From contig CAYMZZ010000015.1 of the NCBI GenBank assembly GCA_964395095.1, forward strand, positions 48,395-112,394: DNA of 64,000 nt. Direction: 5' to 3'. Shown here piece by piece: positions 26,079 through 34,206 of this stretch. The notes beneath the pieces were generated by a model. The model saw only the letters and a program-made list of their open reading frames with translations, was not told the origin of the DNA and searched no databases. The DNA comes from CAYMZZ01 sp964395095. Its GTDB lineage: Bacteria; Bacteroidota; Bacteroidia; Chitinophagales; Chitinophagaceae. Position 1 is the first letter of the stretch. Each line of letters begins with the position of its first letter. The position numbers were made by a program, and so were the translations under genes.

Positions 26079-26137
26079 CCGGAATTCTCCACCTCCCTCA
26101 TCCGGAATTTCCGGAATCATCGGAATTCACGGAATCC
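26079..26137. repeat. CCGGAATT / CGGAATCA short tandem words
   Basis: Five CGGAAT words occur in 59 bp, the last four at about 10-bp spacing (26102-26137). The run lies upstream of the membrane protein and before the 26268 micro-ORF. No function known. Confidence 0.6.
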
Positions 26138-26267
26138 TTTGCTGATGAGGCTTTTAGCCCGCTATAAGTTTGTCAGGACGTCACCGTAAGAGCGCCCTTA
26201 CCCCACCCCCAACCGGGCCCCGCGAACCCGTGCGGACCATTTCCTCACCAACTAAATAATCAAAGCA

Positions 26268-26465
26268 ATGATCAGTTTGATCCTCTGGCTTTGGGCATCC
26301 TTTTGCCCAAACCCACATCATAGCATCCAGAATCATGGCAACTGTCCACTGATTCATGTCACCTACAGCAGCAGTTCTGATGACGACGGAGATACCGGTG
26401 GAGAAACCGGTGGCATTCCACCGCTGCCGCCTCCCCCGCCGCCCCCACCGCCCCCGGGTGGCTGA
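26268..26465 (+). CDS. Candidate proline-rich small secreted peptide
   Basis: A 65-residue frame: a hydrophobic start (MISLILWLWASFCP), a short middle, then SSSSDDDGDTGGETGGIPPL and a run of ten prolines ending GG. A strong terminator starts 9 bp after the stop codon, so this stretch is very probably a separate transcript, which supports the frame being a gene. No family is recognised. The other reading is that it is the 5' leader of the kinase operon with no translated product. Confidence 0.5.
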   Translation: MISLILWLWASFCPNPHHSIQNHGNCPLIHVTYSSSSDDDGDTGGETGGIPPLPPPPPPPPPPGG

Positions 26466-26473
26466 TTCGCACC

Positions 26474-26504
26474 GGAAGGCAGAATTTTCTGCCTTCCTTT
26501 TTTT
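26474..26504 (+). terminator. Strong rho-independent terminator
   Basis: GGAAGGCAGAA (26474-26484) pairs perfectly with TTCTGCCTTCC (26487-26497), followed by seven T. It separates the small proline-rich frame from the kinase gene that starts 22 bp later. Confidence 0.9.
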
Positions 26505-26525
26505 ACTTTTAAAGCAAATTCATGC

Positions 26526-28196
26526 TTGTTGAGAAGAATAATTTACTGGCCGGTCATTATCCTCGCCTTCCTGCTTGTCGCCTGCGATAAGGAGAAAAAA
26601 GAGTCCACACAAGAATATACAGACCTTCAATGGGGCAGTTACTACTTTTATAAAAATAAGTACGATTCGGCCATTCTTATGTTTAGCCGGGCCGTATCCA
26701 GCAGTACAGATAGCCTGGATAAGGCCAATGCGAATATATTTATCGGCATGTTACTGCGCCAGGCAGGCGACATTTATGCCGCACAACAAAGCCTCACCGC
26801 CGCACTGCGGGTATTGGATCCGGAGGATCCCAAACATCAGGTCTCCCTTATTTCCATTTATAATGAACTGGGCAATACCAGTATTGATCTCAAAAATTAT
26901 AAAGAAGCCATCCACTTTTATAATAAGGGGATGGCTATCACCAAAGAACCCAGTCATATTCTCGAAATACAGAACGGTAAGGCCACAGCCCTCCAAAAAA
27001 TGGGACAGTACGCAGATGCGATTGCTATTTATGATTCCATTCTTTACGAGAGGCCGGCAAAAATGGACCTATTGGCCAGAGCCATATCCAACCGTGCCCG
27101 GACCAAGTGGTTGCTAAATCCTGAATTGCCAGTACTGGATGAATACTGGCAGGCATTGAAGATCCGACTCGACAGCCAGTATTTCGCAGGGCTGAACGCG
27201 AGTTATGCGCACCTTTCCGATTACTATGCCCATGTAAACCCGGATTCGGCACTTTGGTATGCCGGAAGAATGTATGAAAACGCGAAGGAAAAAAGTAGCC
27301 CGGATGATGTGCTGGAAGCCAGCGATAAACTGATTCGCCTGAGTTATACCACACGGGCCAAACAAGTATGGTATGAACAATTTAAGCAGCTCAACGACAG
27401 CCTTATGCTGGCACGCGATACCACCCGAAGTCGCTACGCTTTGATACGCTATGATGTCCAAAAAAGTAAATCAGATAACCTGCTTCTTCAACAACGCCTC
27501 ACACAGCAACGCGTTTGGCTGTTTTCGTTAATTGGCCTGTCGCTCGCCATCATCATTTCCCTATCTGTATGGTACCGCAAGCGCCGGAAAAGAATACAGC
27601 AGCAAACCGAAAATGCCATTCGCGAAGCCAGGCTGAAAACCTCGCAAAAAGTGCATGATGTGGTAGCCAACGGGCTTTACCGGATTATGAATGAACTGGA
27701 GCATAAGCCGGAAATAGAGAAGGAACCCCTGCTCACCAGAATTGAAGGGCTTTATGAGCAATCGCGGAATATATCCTATGAAGACCCGACCGATAATTTT
27801 TCCAATTACGACCAACAGATTCACCAGCTATTTGCCGCTTTTTCCGATCAGCAAACCAAGGTTATCGTGATCGGCAACCAACCCGCATTCTGGCAAAAAG
27901 TGAGCGCCCCGCAAAAACAGGAATTACATCTGGTACTCAACGAGCTGATGGTGAATATGAAAAAGCATAGCGGAGCCAAAAATGTAGTGATTCGCTTTCA
28001 GCAGGAAAAAGAAAGGGTTATTATTCATTACAAAGATGATGGAAAAGGCTATCCCGCAGGGATGAAATTTGGAAATGGTTTGCAGAATACGGTTAACCGT
28101 ATAGAAACTTTGCGAGGAGAAATTATTTTTGGCGAAAGCGGGCAGGCTGGCGTAAACATCAGGATCAGCCTTCCGCTGGATACCAATCAACCATGA
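26526..28196 (+). CDS. TPR sensor histidine kinase (HisKA_3/HATPase type), lipoprotein-like N-terminus
   Basis: A 556-residue kinase. Residues 1-20 form a lipobox-like signal (LAFLLVAC, Cys20). Residues about 30-300 are TPR repeats (NELGNTSIDLKNYKEAIHFYNKGMAI, ALQKMGQYADAIAIYDSIL). A transmembrane helix (about 335-352) leads to a short coiled coil and the NarL-type phosphoacceptor in SQKVHDVVANGLYRIMNELE (His377), then an HATPase domain with N box LVLNELMVNMKKHSG and G box DDGKGYPAGMKFGNGLQN. Its response regulator overlaps its stop by 4 bp. The sensed signal is not known. Confidence 0.9.
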   Translation: MLRRIIYWPVIILAFLLVACDKEKKESTQEYTDLQWGSYYFYKNKYDSAILMFSRAVSSSTDSLDKANANIFIGMLLRQAGDIYAAQQSLTAALRVLDPEDPKHQVSLISIYNELGNTSIDLKNYKEAIHFYNKGMAITKEPSHILEIQNGKATALQKMGQYADAIAIYDSILYERPAKMDLLARAISNRARTKWLLNPELPVLDEYWQALKIRLDSQYFAGLNASYAHLSDYYAHVNPDSALWYAGRMYENAKEKSSPDDVLEASDKLIRLSYTTRAKQVWYEQFKQLNDSLMLARDTTRSRYALIRYDVQKSKSDNLLLQQRLTQQRVWLFSLIGLSLAIIISLSVWYRKRRKRIQQQTENAIREARLKTSQKVHDVVANGLYRIMNELEHKPEIEKEPLLTRIEGLYEQSRNISYEDPTDNFSNYDQQIHQLFAAFSDQQTKVIVIGNQPAFWQKVSAPQKQELHLVLNELMVNMKKHSGAKNVVIRFQQEKERVIIHYKDDGKGYPAGMKFGNGLQNTVNRIETLRGEIIFGESGQAGVNIRISLPLDTNQP

Positions 28197-28858
28197 TAGA
28201 TAAAGTAATCATAGCCGAAGACCAGGAAATCGCCAATCTTTCCGTGCAAAGAACCATGGAAGAATTGCGCATCCCCAACATCGATCATGCCTTCTATTGT
28301 GATGATGCTTTGCATAAAATAGAAATGGCAAAGAAAAAGGGAGACCCCTACGACCTGCTGATCACCGACCTCTATTTTGAGTCGGATGGCAAAGCCCAGA
28401 AAATCGCGGGTGGCTTCGACCTGGTTCGGGAAGTGCGTGCCGTGCAACCAGAAATCAGAATCCTGGTTTTTTCCGCCGAGAACCGCGTGGCTACTATCGA
28501 TATGTTGTTTAGCAGCTACGAAATCGATGCTTATGTGCGCAAGGCCCGGCACGATGCCAAAGAACTGCGGGCCGCCTTTGAAGCAATGCTGAAAGGATAT
28601 CGATATTACCCACCTACCGTGCAGCAACTATTAAAAGAAGCGAATACCTATGAGTTCGCCGATTTCGATATTCATATCATCCGTTTGCTATCACAGGGCT
28701 ATTCGCAAAAAGAAATTTCCGGTTATCTAAAACAACAAGGCACCAAACCCTGCAGCCTGAGCAGCATCGAAAAGCGCCTCGGACAGATCCGCGAAGACCT
28801 GGGATTTACCAAGAATGAACAGTTGGTACTGTTTTGCAAAGACACGGGGATATTGTAA
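28193..28858 (+). CDS. Response regulator with LuxR/NarL-type HTH output
   Basis: A 221-residue protein. The receiver domain (1-125) has acidic pocket residues Glu9 and Asp10, phospho-acceptor Asp59 (LLITDLYF), Ser/Thr in ILVFSAEN and Lys in VRKARHD. The C-terminal HTH (about 158-215; FDIHIIRLLSQGYSQKEISGYLKQQGTKPCSLSSIEKRLGQIREDLGF) is an atypical LuxR-like domain. It overlaps the kinase gene by ATGA, so the two are translationally coupled and form one two-component system. Confidence 0.9.
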   Translation: MIDKVIIAEDQEIANLSVQRTMEELRIPNIDHAFYCDDALHKIEMAKKKGDPYDLLITDLYFESDGKAQKIAGGFDLVREVRAVQPEIRILVFSAENRVATIDMLFSSYEIDAYVRKARHDAKELRAAFEAMLKGYRYYPPTVQQLLKEANTYEFADFDIHIIRLLSQGYSQKEISGYLKQQGTKPCSLSSIEKRLGQIREDLGFTKNEQLVLFCKDTGIL

Positions 28859-29409
28859 GCGTGGAGGTAAAAGCCCTTTCTTTTCAATTATCAGAAAAGC
28901 ACTTGCGGCAAACAGTAAACTATGGCGCCAATGAAGGCATCGAATATGCCTTGCTTACAAACGGCAGAAATTTCGAGTTTTATAAAATCCTATTTGAGCA
29001 ACCCATTTCTTCCCGGCTAATATTTGCGCTTGACCTTAGCGACGCAGCGGATCTGAAAAATGCCGCTTCCCAGTTACAGCACCTCCATAAGGATAGCGTG
29101 GTTAAAAACTTCTTTAAGCCGCTTTGGAATAAATGCGAAGCAACAGATCCGTACAATATTGCCAGCATTCTATGTTCTGCCCCTATCATTAATAACATCA
29201 AAAAGCTCATCAAAGACCAGTATCGGGAAAAATGCGATGATGAGACCATCATCGCTGCTGTGCATAAAATAATTTCTGACAAAATGGATCTCTCACTGGT
29301 AAGGCCCTTCAAGCCTGCACGGCCCAGGAAGAAAAAAGATAGTAAGCTCAGAGAAGACAAGGGAACCGAAAGCAACTCTGGTATCACAGAAATTTCAATT
29401 GAGCCTTGA
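28834..29409 (+). pseudogene. Restriction-enzyme N-terminal-like fragment (HSDR_N type), 5'-truncated
   Basis: The frame enters a nuclease-like core abruptly: VSVEVKALSFQLSEKHLRQT, VNYGANEGIEYALLTNGRNF, FYKILFEQPISSRLIFALDL. This is the second half of the PD-(D/E)XK core of type I restriction N-terminal-like domains, retaining the catalytic EVK but lacking the usual upstream 70-100 residues with the first catalytic Asp. The only in-frame ATG overlaps the end of the response regulator. A deletion probably joined the two genes. It could also be a genuine short protein; the missing Asp argues against nuclease activity. Confidence 0.55.
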
Positions 29410-29615
29410 ACCAAATTGACGTCATTAATTCCATTCTATATGAAATTTTTGATTCAATGTAGGGCCATTATTGCTTAGCAATTTCTAACACCCTAATAAG
29501 CCAAAAATTTGTGGTTCCCTTATCGGCTGGTTCATATTTTGCTCACAATGAATTACTTGTCTGGCAAAACGAATCTCCTAATACCTGAAACACCTGCAGC
29601 AGCACCTACAGAATA

Positions 29616-29699
29616 TACCCTAATTCTATTACAAATCTGACAACAAAATACCCTAATTTTATTACACAATACTCGCCAAATTACCCTATTTTTGTTACA
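29616..29699 (+). promoter_or_regulatory. Three 18-bp direct repeats at exact 33-bp spacing before an AAA_14 ATPase gene
   Basis: TACCCTAATTCTATTACA (29616-29633), TACCCTAATTTTATTACA (29649-29666) and TACCCTATTTTTGTTACA (29682-29699). The last one touches the ATG and contains TATTTTTG (29688-29695), an exact TAnnTTTG -7 box, which would give a nearly leaderless transcript. The identical 33-bp period suggests a protein or promoter array, perhaps autoregulatory. Confidence 0.7.
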
Positions 29700-31072
29700 T
29701 GTTTAGAAGAGATATTATAGGGGAACTACAGAAATGGCATCTGCGAGAATCCCGAAAGCCTTTGGTTATAAGGGGAGCCAGACAGGTGGGAAAAACAACA
29801 GTCGTACGCCAGTTTGCGGCCGATTTTGAACAATTTCTTTACTTAAACCTGGAACTACCCGAAGACAGAAAACCTTTTGAAGAATTCCGCAATTTTGACA
29901 CTCTTCTTCAATCCTTATTCTTCCAGAAAAATCTTGTTCTGGCTAAAAGAAAAAAGACCCTGGTTTTTATAGATGAAATTCAAGAAGTACCTGAAGCACT
30001 GCAACAGCTTCGCTATTTCTACGAAGAAGCACCGGAAATTCCGGTTATTGCCGCCGGATCAATGCTTGAAAGTCTATTCAATACAGAGATTAGTTTTCCG
30101 GTTGGAAGGGTTGAATATCTGGCAATTCATCCTGTTTCATTTCCGGAATTTTTAGCCGCTGTTGGTGAAACAGCTGCACTTGAACAACTAAAGAGCATCC
30201 CATTCGCCGCGTTTGCGCATGACAAACTCATGCAACTTTTTCGCACATATTGCTTGATTGGCGGAATGCCGGAGATTATCGAACAATATTCGAAAAACAA
30301 GGATTTAACTGCGTTGAGTGTTACTTACGAATCGTTATTGGTTTCCTATATGGATGACGTGGAAAAGTATGCGGCAAACAACACTCAGGCAAATTATATT
30401 CGGCATGCTATTCGTTCCAGTTTAGCAGAAGCAGGTAAAAGAATAAAATTTCAAGGATTTGGAAACTCAAACTATAAGTCGAGAGAAATGGGTGAAGCGC
30501 TGAGAACACTGGAAAAAGCCCTGCTGATTCATCTGGTCTATCCGCAAACCAATCCTTTACTGCCGCTTCAACCGGATTACGACAGATCGCCTCGGCTCCA
30601 ATACCTGGATACGGGAATGTTGAATTATTTTGTAGGGATACAAACAGATATAATTGGGACAGAAGATCTTCATTCAGTTTATGGTGGAATAATGATAGAA
30701 CATATTGTAGGACAGGAGTTACTGGCAAGGCAATATAGCGCATTGCATTGCCTAAATTTTTGGGTCAGGGAAAAGAACACGGCACAGGCAGAAATTGATT
30801 ATTTATATCAGTATGAAGGAAAACTGATCCCTGTTGAAGTAAAATCAGGGAGCGAAGGGAGATTGCGCTCTTTGCATCTGTTTATGGACATTGCTCCCCA
30901 CAATATGGCGATAAGATACTACTCTGGGGCCATGAACATTTCAGTTCTTACTACTCCGGCACAAAAGGTATTTTTCTTATTAAACCTCCCCTATTTTCTT
31001 GTATCACAAATTGAAGACTACCTCCCCTGGTTTGAAAGGGAAATAAGAAAATTGACAGCCAGCTCTGAATGA
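29699..31072 (+). CDS. AAA_14/DUF4143 ATPase
   Basis: A 457-residue STAND-like AAA_14 ATPase. Walker A is GARQVGKTT (26-34), Walker B is LVFIDEIQEVP (about 89-99), and AAGSMLE is the sensor region. The C-terminal DUF4143 part (about 205-440) contains the PD-(D/E)XK-like AEIDYLYQYEGKLIPVEVKSG. These proteins are common and often multicopy in Bacteroidota; function is unknown, although the nuclease-like core suggests nucleic-acid targeting. The start follows directly on the third upstream repeat. Confidence 0.92.
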   Translation: MFRRDIIGELQKWHLRESRKPLVIRGARQVGKTTVVRQFAADFEQFLYLNLELPEDRKPFEEFRNFDTLLQSLFFQKNLVLAKRKKTLVFIDEIQEVPEALQQLRYFYEEAPEIPVIAAGSMLESLFNTEISFPVGRVEYLAIHPVSFPEFLAAVGETAALEQLKSIPFAAFAHDKLMQLFRTYCLIGGMPEIIEQYSKNKDLTALSVTYESLLVSYMDDVEKYAANNTQANYIRHAIRSSLAEAGKRIKFQGFGNSNYKSREMGEALRTLEKALLIHLVYPQTNPLLPLQPDYDRSPRLQYLDTGMLNYFVGIQTDIIGTEDLHSVYGGIMIEHIVGQELLARQYSALHCLNFWVREKNTAQAEIDYLYQYEGKLIPVEVKSGSEGRLRSLHLFMDIAPHNMAIRYYSGAMNISVLTTPAQKVFFLLNLPYFLVSQIEDYLPWFEREIRKLTASSE

Positions 31073-31198
31073 AAGATCAGGTAAAGTGGCCCCAAAAAGT
31101 TTGTGCCTACAACTCATTCGACCATTACAGCAGTTCGTGAAGCATTTGAATAAAAGGATAGTCGGGCACTCCTACCTTGGCGGTCGAATTATCATTTT

Positions 31199-33100
31199 AT
31201 GAAAGAAGCATTCTTCTTGTGTGTACTTGCCTGTACGGTTACTGCCGCATCAGCTCAAACAAAGGCTCCCGATCATTTGCTATGGTATAAAGGCAAACTC
31301 ATCAAATCGAATGTATTGCTCAAGGAAACCGGTGATACGGTTTTCTATAACCCGCAAAAGAGGCAGCTAAGAGTGGTCAGCAAATCGGGTACGGGTAAGC
31401 AATTCGACAGAATGTATGCTGAATTGAACAATACCACCAAAAGAATTGACGTCGCTGTTTCAAAATTAAAGCAAACGACACCAGGATACTTGTGGGCAGA
31501 TTTAAGCAATGCTGTCAGCAAAGCATTCTCCAGTGTGAACGAAGAGTGGAAACCCTGGCTCAGTAATAGCATTACCCTGCCGGAAGGTGATCCCGTTCTT
31601 GCTACTTCCGTGAAATCCGTAGTAGGCAAAGGCGGAGCCTATAACCTTACGGAAGATGAAGTGGCCCGTGAAGATAACCGCTATGAAGATATCCTGAAAA
31701 AATTCAGGGCATTCAGAGAAAAGCATCAAGACGATAACCTGAGCATTTTGCCCGTGCCGCCCCGGTACGATTTCTCCTATTGTTTTCCCTGCGACAGTAT
31801 AGCACAGGAGCGCTACGATAAAGAGGTGAAAAGATTTATCGCAGAAGTGTCGGCGGTAGACGGTGATATCATCACCGAAGCACTTCAGTTTAGTGCCTAT
31901 ATGCAAAAAGGTGCCGGAGCGGGTTTATTTGACCTGGAAGCGAATAATGAAGTGTGGACATTAATCGATTTCATTCTCAAACGTGGTGCAAAAAGAGCAG
32001 CGCTCCTGCTTGAAAAATACAAAAATGATGCGTCGAGGCTTCCGGCGATACTGGAGTATGTGTTACCGGTTCACCGGCAACTGCAACTCATGGGAGAAAG
32101 TTCAAACCCGACTGCCCTGACAGGTCTTGATTATTTTGACATAGTATTTACGGCGCTTCATCATCATTTTTCTGCTGCCATGAAGGAGAAAGACTATGCA
32201 GTGGGTTTAAATATCCACTTCATTCTGAAATTGGAGCGGGAAAGGCAAATTCTCGGTCAGCCTCTTCATGGCGAGCAAAATCTTATTGAACAATACCTCA
32301 CATTCAACCAGTTTAAACTTAACAGCAATATTACCGCCAAGCTCGGAAAAGAGGATGGTTATATTGCGGGTCATGTACGGGGGGATAACTGGTTTTATGC
32401 CTTGCCGGATATGGAGACCTGCCGCCTTAACTGGATACTGGCTTCGAAGACAGCGGACAGAACCGCCCGCTACAAATTACTGGCTGCCGAATTTGCGGGT
32501 GTGCCGGTAGAGTATGTAGGCACCAAGGATTGGCAGTCGCAACCCCCCATTATCAAGATGGATTTTTGTTATGTGGAAGGGAAGAAAGTAGCAGATAGTG
32601 TATTGGCCCAAACCTTTCATCCGGAGGGCTTCCGGGAGCAATGGTTATATCCTGAACCTGCCGGCGTAATGGAAGTGGAGAATTTATCGGCTGTACTCAT
32701 GACCTGCTTTCTTGATGTAGAACAAGCAAAGAAAGAAGCAGAAGAATTGAGCAAAGGCCTGATGGAGAAAAGGGCGAAGGAGCTGCAGGCCCGGTACGCG
32801 AAAATGATTCAGGGAAATCCGATGAACGCGGGTAATCTATCCATCAAGATGCAGGCCGACGTGGAGAAAATGAATCGTGAAATAAAAGAGATGTTGGCGA
32901 AAACAAATCCGCTCAAATATGTATTTACGCCATTGGTCAACAACAAATCAAGAGAAATATTGAAGGAACGCCTGGACGGCCGGGAGATTTTTCCCGAGAA
33001 TGCGGGCATTGTATATGCCTGGTTTCATTTAACGATGGAGCATGACCCGGAAGGGCCCCATCGGATTCCGTCGATGTTGGGGTTGTTTTCATTAAAATAG
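31199..33100 (+). CDS. Large secreted protein of unknown function
   Basis: A 633-residue protein with a signal peptide (MKEAFFLCVLACTVTAASAQ). The mature part is largely helical and charged, with a CFPCDS pair at about residue 196 and a C-terminal helical region (EAEELSKGLMEKRAKELQARYAKM). No known domain is recognised. It has its own strong terminator (33155-33185) and stands alone. Confidence 0.75.
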   Translation: MKEAFFLCVLACTVTAASAQTKAPDHLLWYKGKLIKSNVLLKETGDTVFYNPQKRQLRVVSKSGTGKQFDRMYAELNNTTKRIDVAVSKLKQTTPGYLWADLSNAVSKAFSSVNEEWKPWLSNSITLPEGDPVLATSVKSVVGKGGAYNLTEDEVAREDNRYEDILKKFRAFREKHQDDNLSILPVPPRYDFSYCFPCDSIAQERYDKEVKRFIAEVSAVDGDIITEALQFSAYMQKGAGAGLFDLEANNEVWTLIDFILKRGAKRAALLLEKYKNDASRLPAILEYVLPVHRQLQLMGESSNPTALTGLDYFDIVFTALHHHFSAAMKEKDYAVGLNIHFILKLERERQILGQPLHGEQNLIEQYLTFNQFKLNSNITAKLGKEDGYIAGHVRGDNWFYALPDMETCRLNWILASKTADRTARYKLLAAEFAGVPVEYVGTKDWQSQPPIIKMDFCYVEGKKVADSVLAQTFHPEGFREQWLYPEPAGVMEVENLSAVLMTCFLDVEQAKKEAEELSKGLMEKRAKELQARYAKMIQGNPMNAGNLSIKMQADVEKMNREIKEMLAKTNPLKYVFTPLVNNKSREILKERLDGREIFPENAGIVYAWFHLTMEHDPEGPHRIPSMLGLFSLK

Positions 33101-33154
33101 TTTAGAGGGAGCCTCCTAACTTATGGTCGGGCTGCTCTAAGCCCTGAGCACAAA

Positions 33155-33185
33155 AAAACCTGTCCGCCTTCAGCGGACAGGTTTT
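33155..33185. terminator. Strong terminator, works in both directions
   Basis: AAAACCTGTCCGC (33155-33167) pairs perfectly with GCGGACAGGTTTT (33173-33185) around a CTTCA loop. A and T runs on either side let it serve the gene at 31199 and the minus-strand tRNA/GIY-YIG region. Confidence 0.85.
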
Positions 33186-33189
33186 AAAG

Positions 33190-33279
33190 CGGCTCCCCCT
33201 GCTGGACTTGAACCAGCGACCCTCTGATTAATCCCGGACGTCCGGGACTCTAACCAACTGAGCTAAAATTCCGGAGGGG
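33190..33279 (-). pseudogene. Broken tRNA-Asn-like copy A with a 16-bp palindrome in the anticodon arm
   Basis: On the minus strand the D arm (TTAGCTCAGTTGGTTAGAG), the T arm and the 3' acceptor half equal the tRNA-Asn at 33567. The 10 bases of the 5' anticodon arm (CATCTGACTG) are replaced by TCCCGGACGTCCGGGA, a perfect 16-bp palindrome, after which the sequence rejoins at TTAATCAGAGG. The 5' acceptor half no longer pairs. It cannot fold an anticodon loop and is not a working tRNA. Confidence 0.8.
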
Positions 33280-33291
33280 ATAAAACCGGGG

Positions 33292-33534
33292 TCACAGAGC
33301 AGTTCTATAAGTTTCCGGCTTTTTTGTTTTTTTAATGAATCTCTCCATTCTTATGGCTTCGGATTCGCTGTCAGAGCATTCAAAATATGCTTTTAATATC
33401 CACGGCCTGTGTTTACTGGTATAAGTATCGAAAGGAGATGAGTTGTGTTCGATTAATCTTCTGATTGGATCAATAGAATAGCCGACATAATATTTGTCAG
33501 ATGAAGGAGAATAAATAATGTAGATATAAAACAT
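33292..33534 (-). CDS. GIY-YIG nuclease-domain protein
   Basis: An 80-residue stand-alone GIY-YIG domain: FYIYIIYSPSSDKYYVGYSIDPIRRLIEHN carries the YII...YVG (GIY-YIG) core and the Arg of PIRRL, and SESEAIRMERFIKKTKKPE carries the catalytic Glu of the ExxxE-type helix. Such small proteins (URI/UPF0213 type) are very common in Bacteroidota. Here it lies between the real tRNA-Asn (33 bp away) and a broken tRNA copy (13 bp away) on the same strand. Confidence 0.9.
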   Translation of the reverse strand: MFYIYIIYSPSSDKYYVGYSIDPIRRLIEHNSSPFDTYTSKHRPWILKAYFECSDSESEAIRMERFIKKTKKPETYRTAL

Positions 33535-33566
33535 AAAAGGTCCTGATTACCTCAGAACCTTTTCCG

Positions 33567-33640
33567 CTCCCCCTGCTGGACTTGAACCAGCGACCCTCTG
33601 ATTAACAGTCAGATGCTCTAACCAACTGAGCTAAGGAGGA
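33567..33640 (-). tRNA. tRNA-Asn (GUU)
   Basis: The only complete cloverleaf of the array: acceptor TCCTCCT/AGGGGGA with one G-T pair, D arm AGCTCAGTTGGTTAGAGC, anticodon stem TCTGA/TCAGA with loop CTGTTAA (GUU at 33606-33604), and T arm GCTGG TTCAAGT CCAGC. 74 nt with discriminator G and no encoded CCA. Confidence 0.93.
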
Positions 33641-33763
33641 ATACGATGTTTCAGCTTTTTTACACTGTCTGAACCAGCGACCCCCTGATTAATCCCGGAC
33701 ATCCGGGACTCTAACCAACTGAGCTAAGGAGGAATACGATGTTTCAGCTTTTTTACACTGTCT
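33631..33763 (-). repeat. 93-bp tandem tRNA-derived repeat, partly in the assembly gap
   Basis: 33631-33670 and 33724-33763 are identical 40-bp blocks (from CTAAGGAGGAATACG to ACACTGTCT), a 93-bp period. Between them 33671-33734 holds tRNA copy C on the minus strand, with arms TCCCGGA-CA-TCCGGGA in place of the 5' anticodon arm and no 3' acceptor half. The array runs into the N gap at 33764, so more copies are probably hidden there. Confidence 0.8.
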
Positions 33764-33863
33764 NNNNNNNNNNNNNNNNNNNNNNNNNNNNNNNNNNNNN
33801 NNNNNNNNNNNNNNNNNNNNNNNNNNNNNNNNNNNNNNNNNNNNNNNNNNNNNNNNNNNNNNN
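33764..33863. other. Assembly gap of 100 N inside the tRNA-derived array
   Basis: A run of exactly 100 N. Both edges are inside the same tRNA-like repeat, so the true length and copy number are not known. Confidence 0.98.
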
Positions 33864-33917
33864 CCCCTGATTAATCCCGGACATCCGGGACTCTAACCAA
33901 CTGAGCTAAGGAGGAAT
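33864..33917 (-). pseudogene. Broken tRNA-Asn-like copy D
   Basis: The 5' half of another copy: acceptor TCCTCC, D arm and the TCCCGGA/TCCGGGA element, then CCCCTGATTAAT on the plus strand, cut by the gap. It equals copy C at all readable positions except the flank beyond the 5' end. Confidence 0.75.
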
Positions 33918-33983
33918 ATCCCCATTTTGGGAGTGCAAAAATAGGGGATTTCGGAATTAATCTTCAACGATTCCGACAAGATT

Positions 33984-34070
33984 TTAATTTTTGCGGCGGA
34001 AGATTAATCGTAGCATGATTAGCCCTGCAAAAAAGCCGGCCAAAAAAAGCAAAATCGTTTGTCCTTGCAT
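33984..34070 (-). CDS. Possible 28-residue membrane peptide
   Basis: The minus-strand frame reads MQGQTILLFLAGFFAGLIM and then LRLIFRRKN, a single hydrophobic helix with a basic tail, like small inner-membrane peptides. There is no family match and no clear promoter. Chance cannot be excluded for so short a frame. Confidence 0.25.
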   Translation of the reverse strand: MQGQTILLFLAGFFAGLIMLRLIFRRKN

Positions 34071-34206
34071 ATAAGGTTTGGAACTTTGGCATTAAATAAT
34101 TAAAAAACAATATGTTACGCGGCCGCACAGCTATGCACCCAGACCATTGCAAGATAAATACTTTTAGAATTTTGCATTAACTAGCGCGTCAGATTAATCA
34201 CATCCC

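Noticed and set aside
33190..33279. Unusual functional tRNA such as a selenocysteine or suppressor tRNA
   Set aside because: The palindrome leaves no seven-base anticodon loop and the acceptor halves do not pair.
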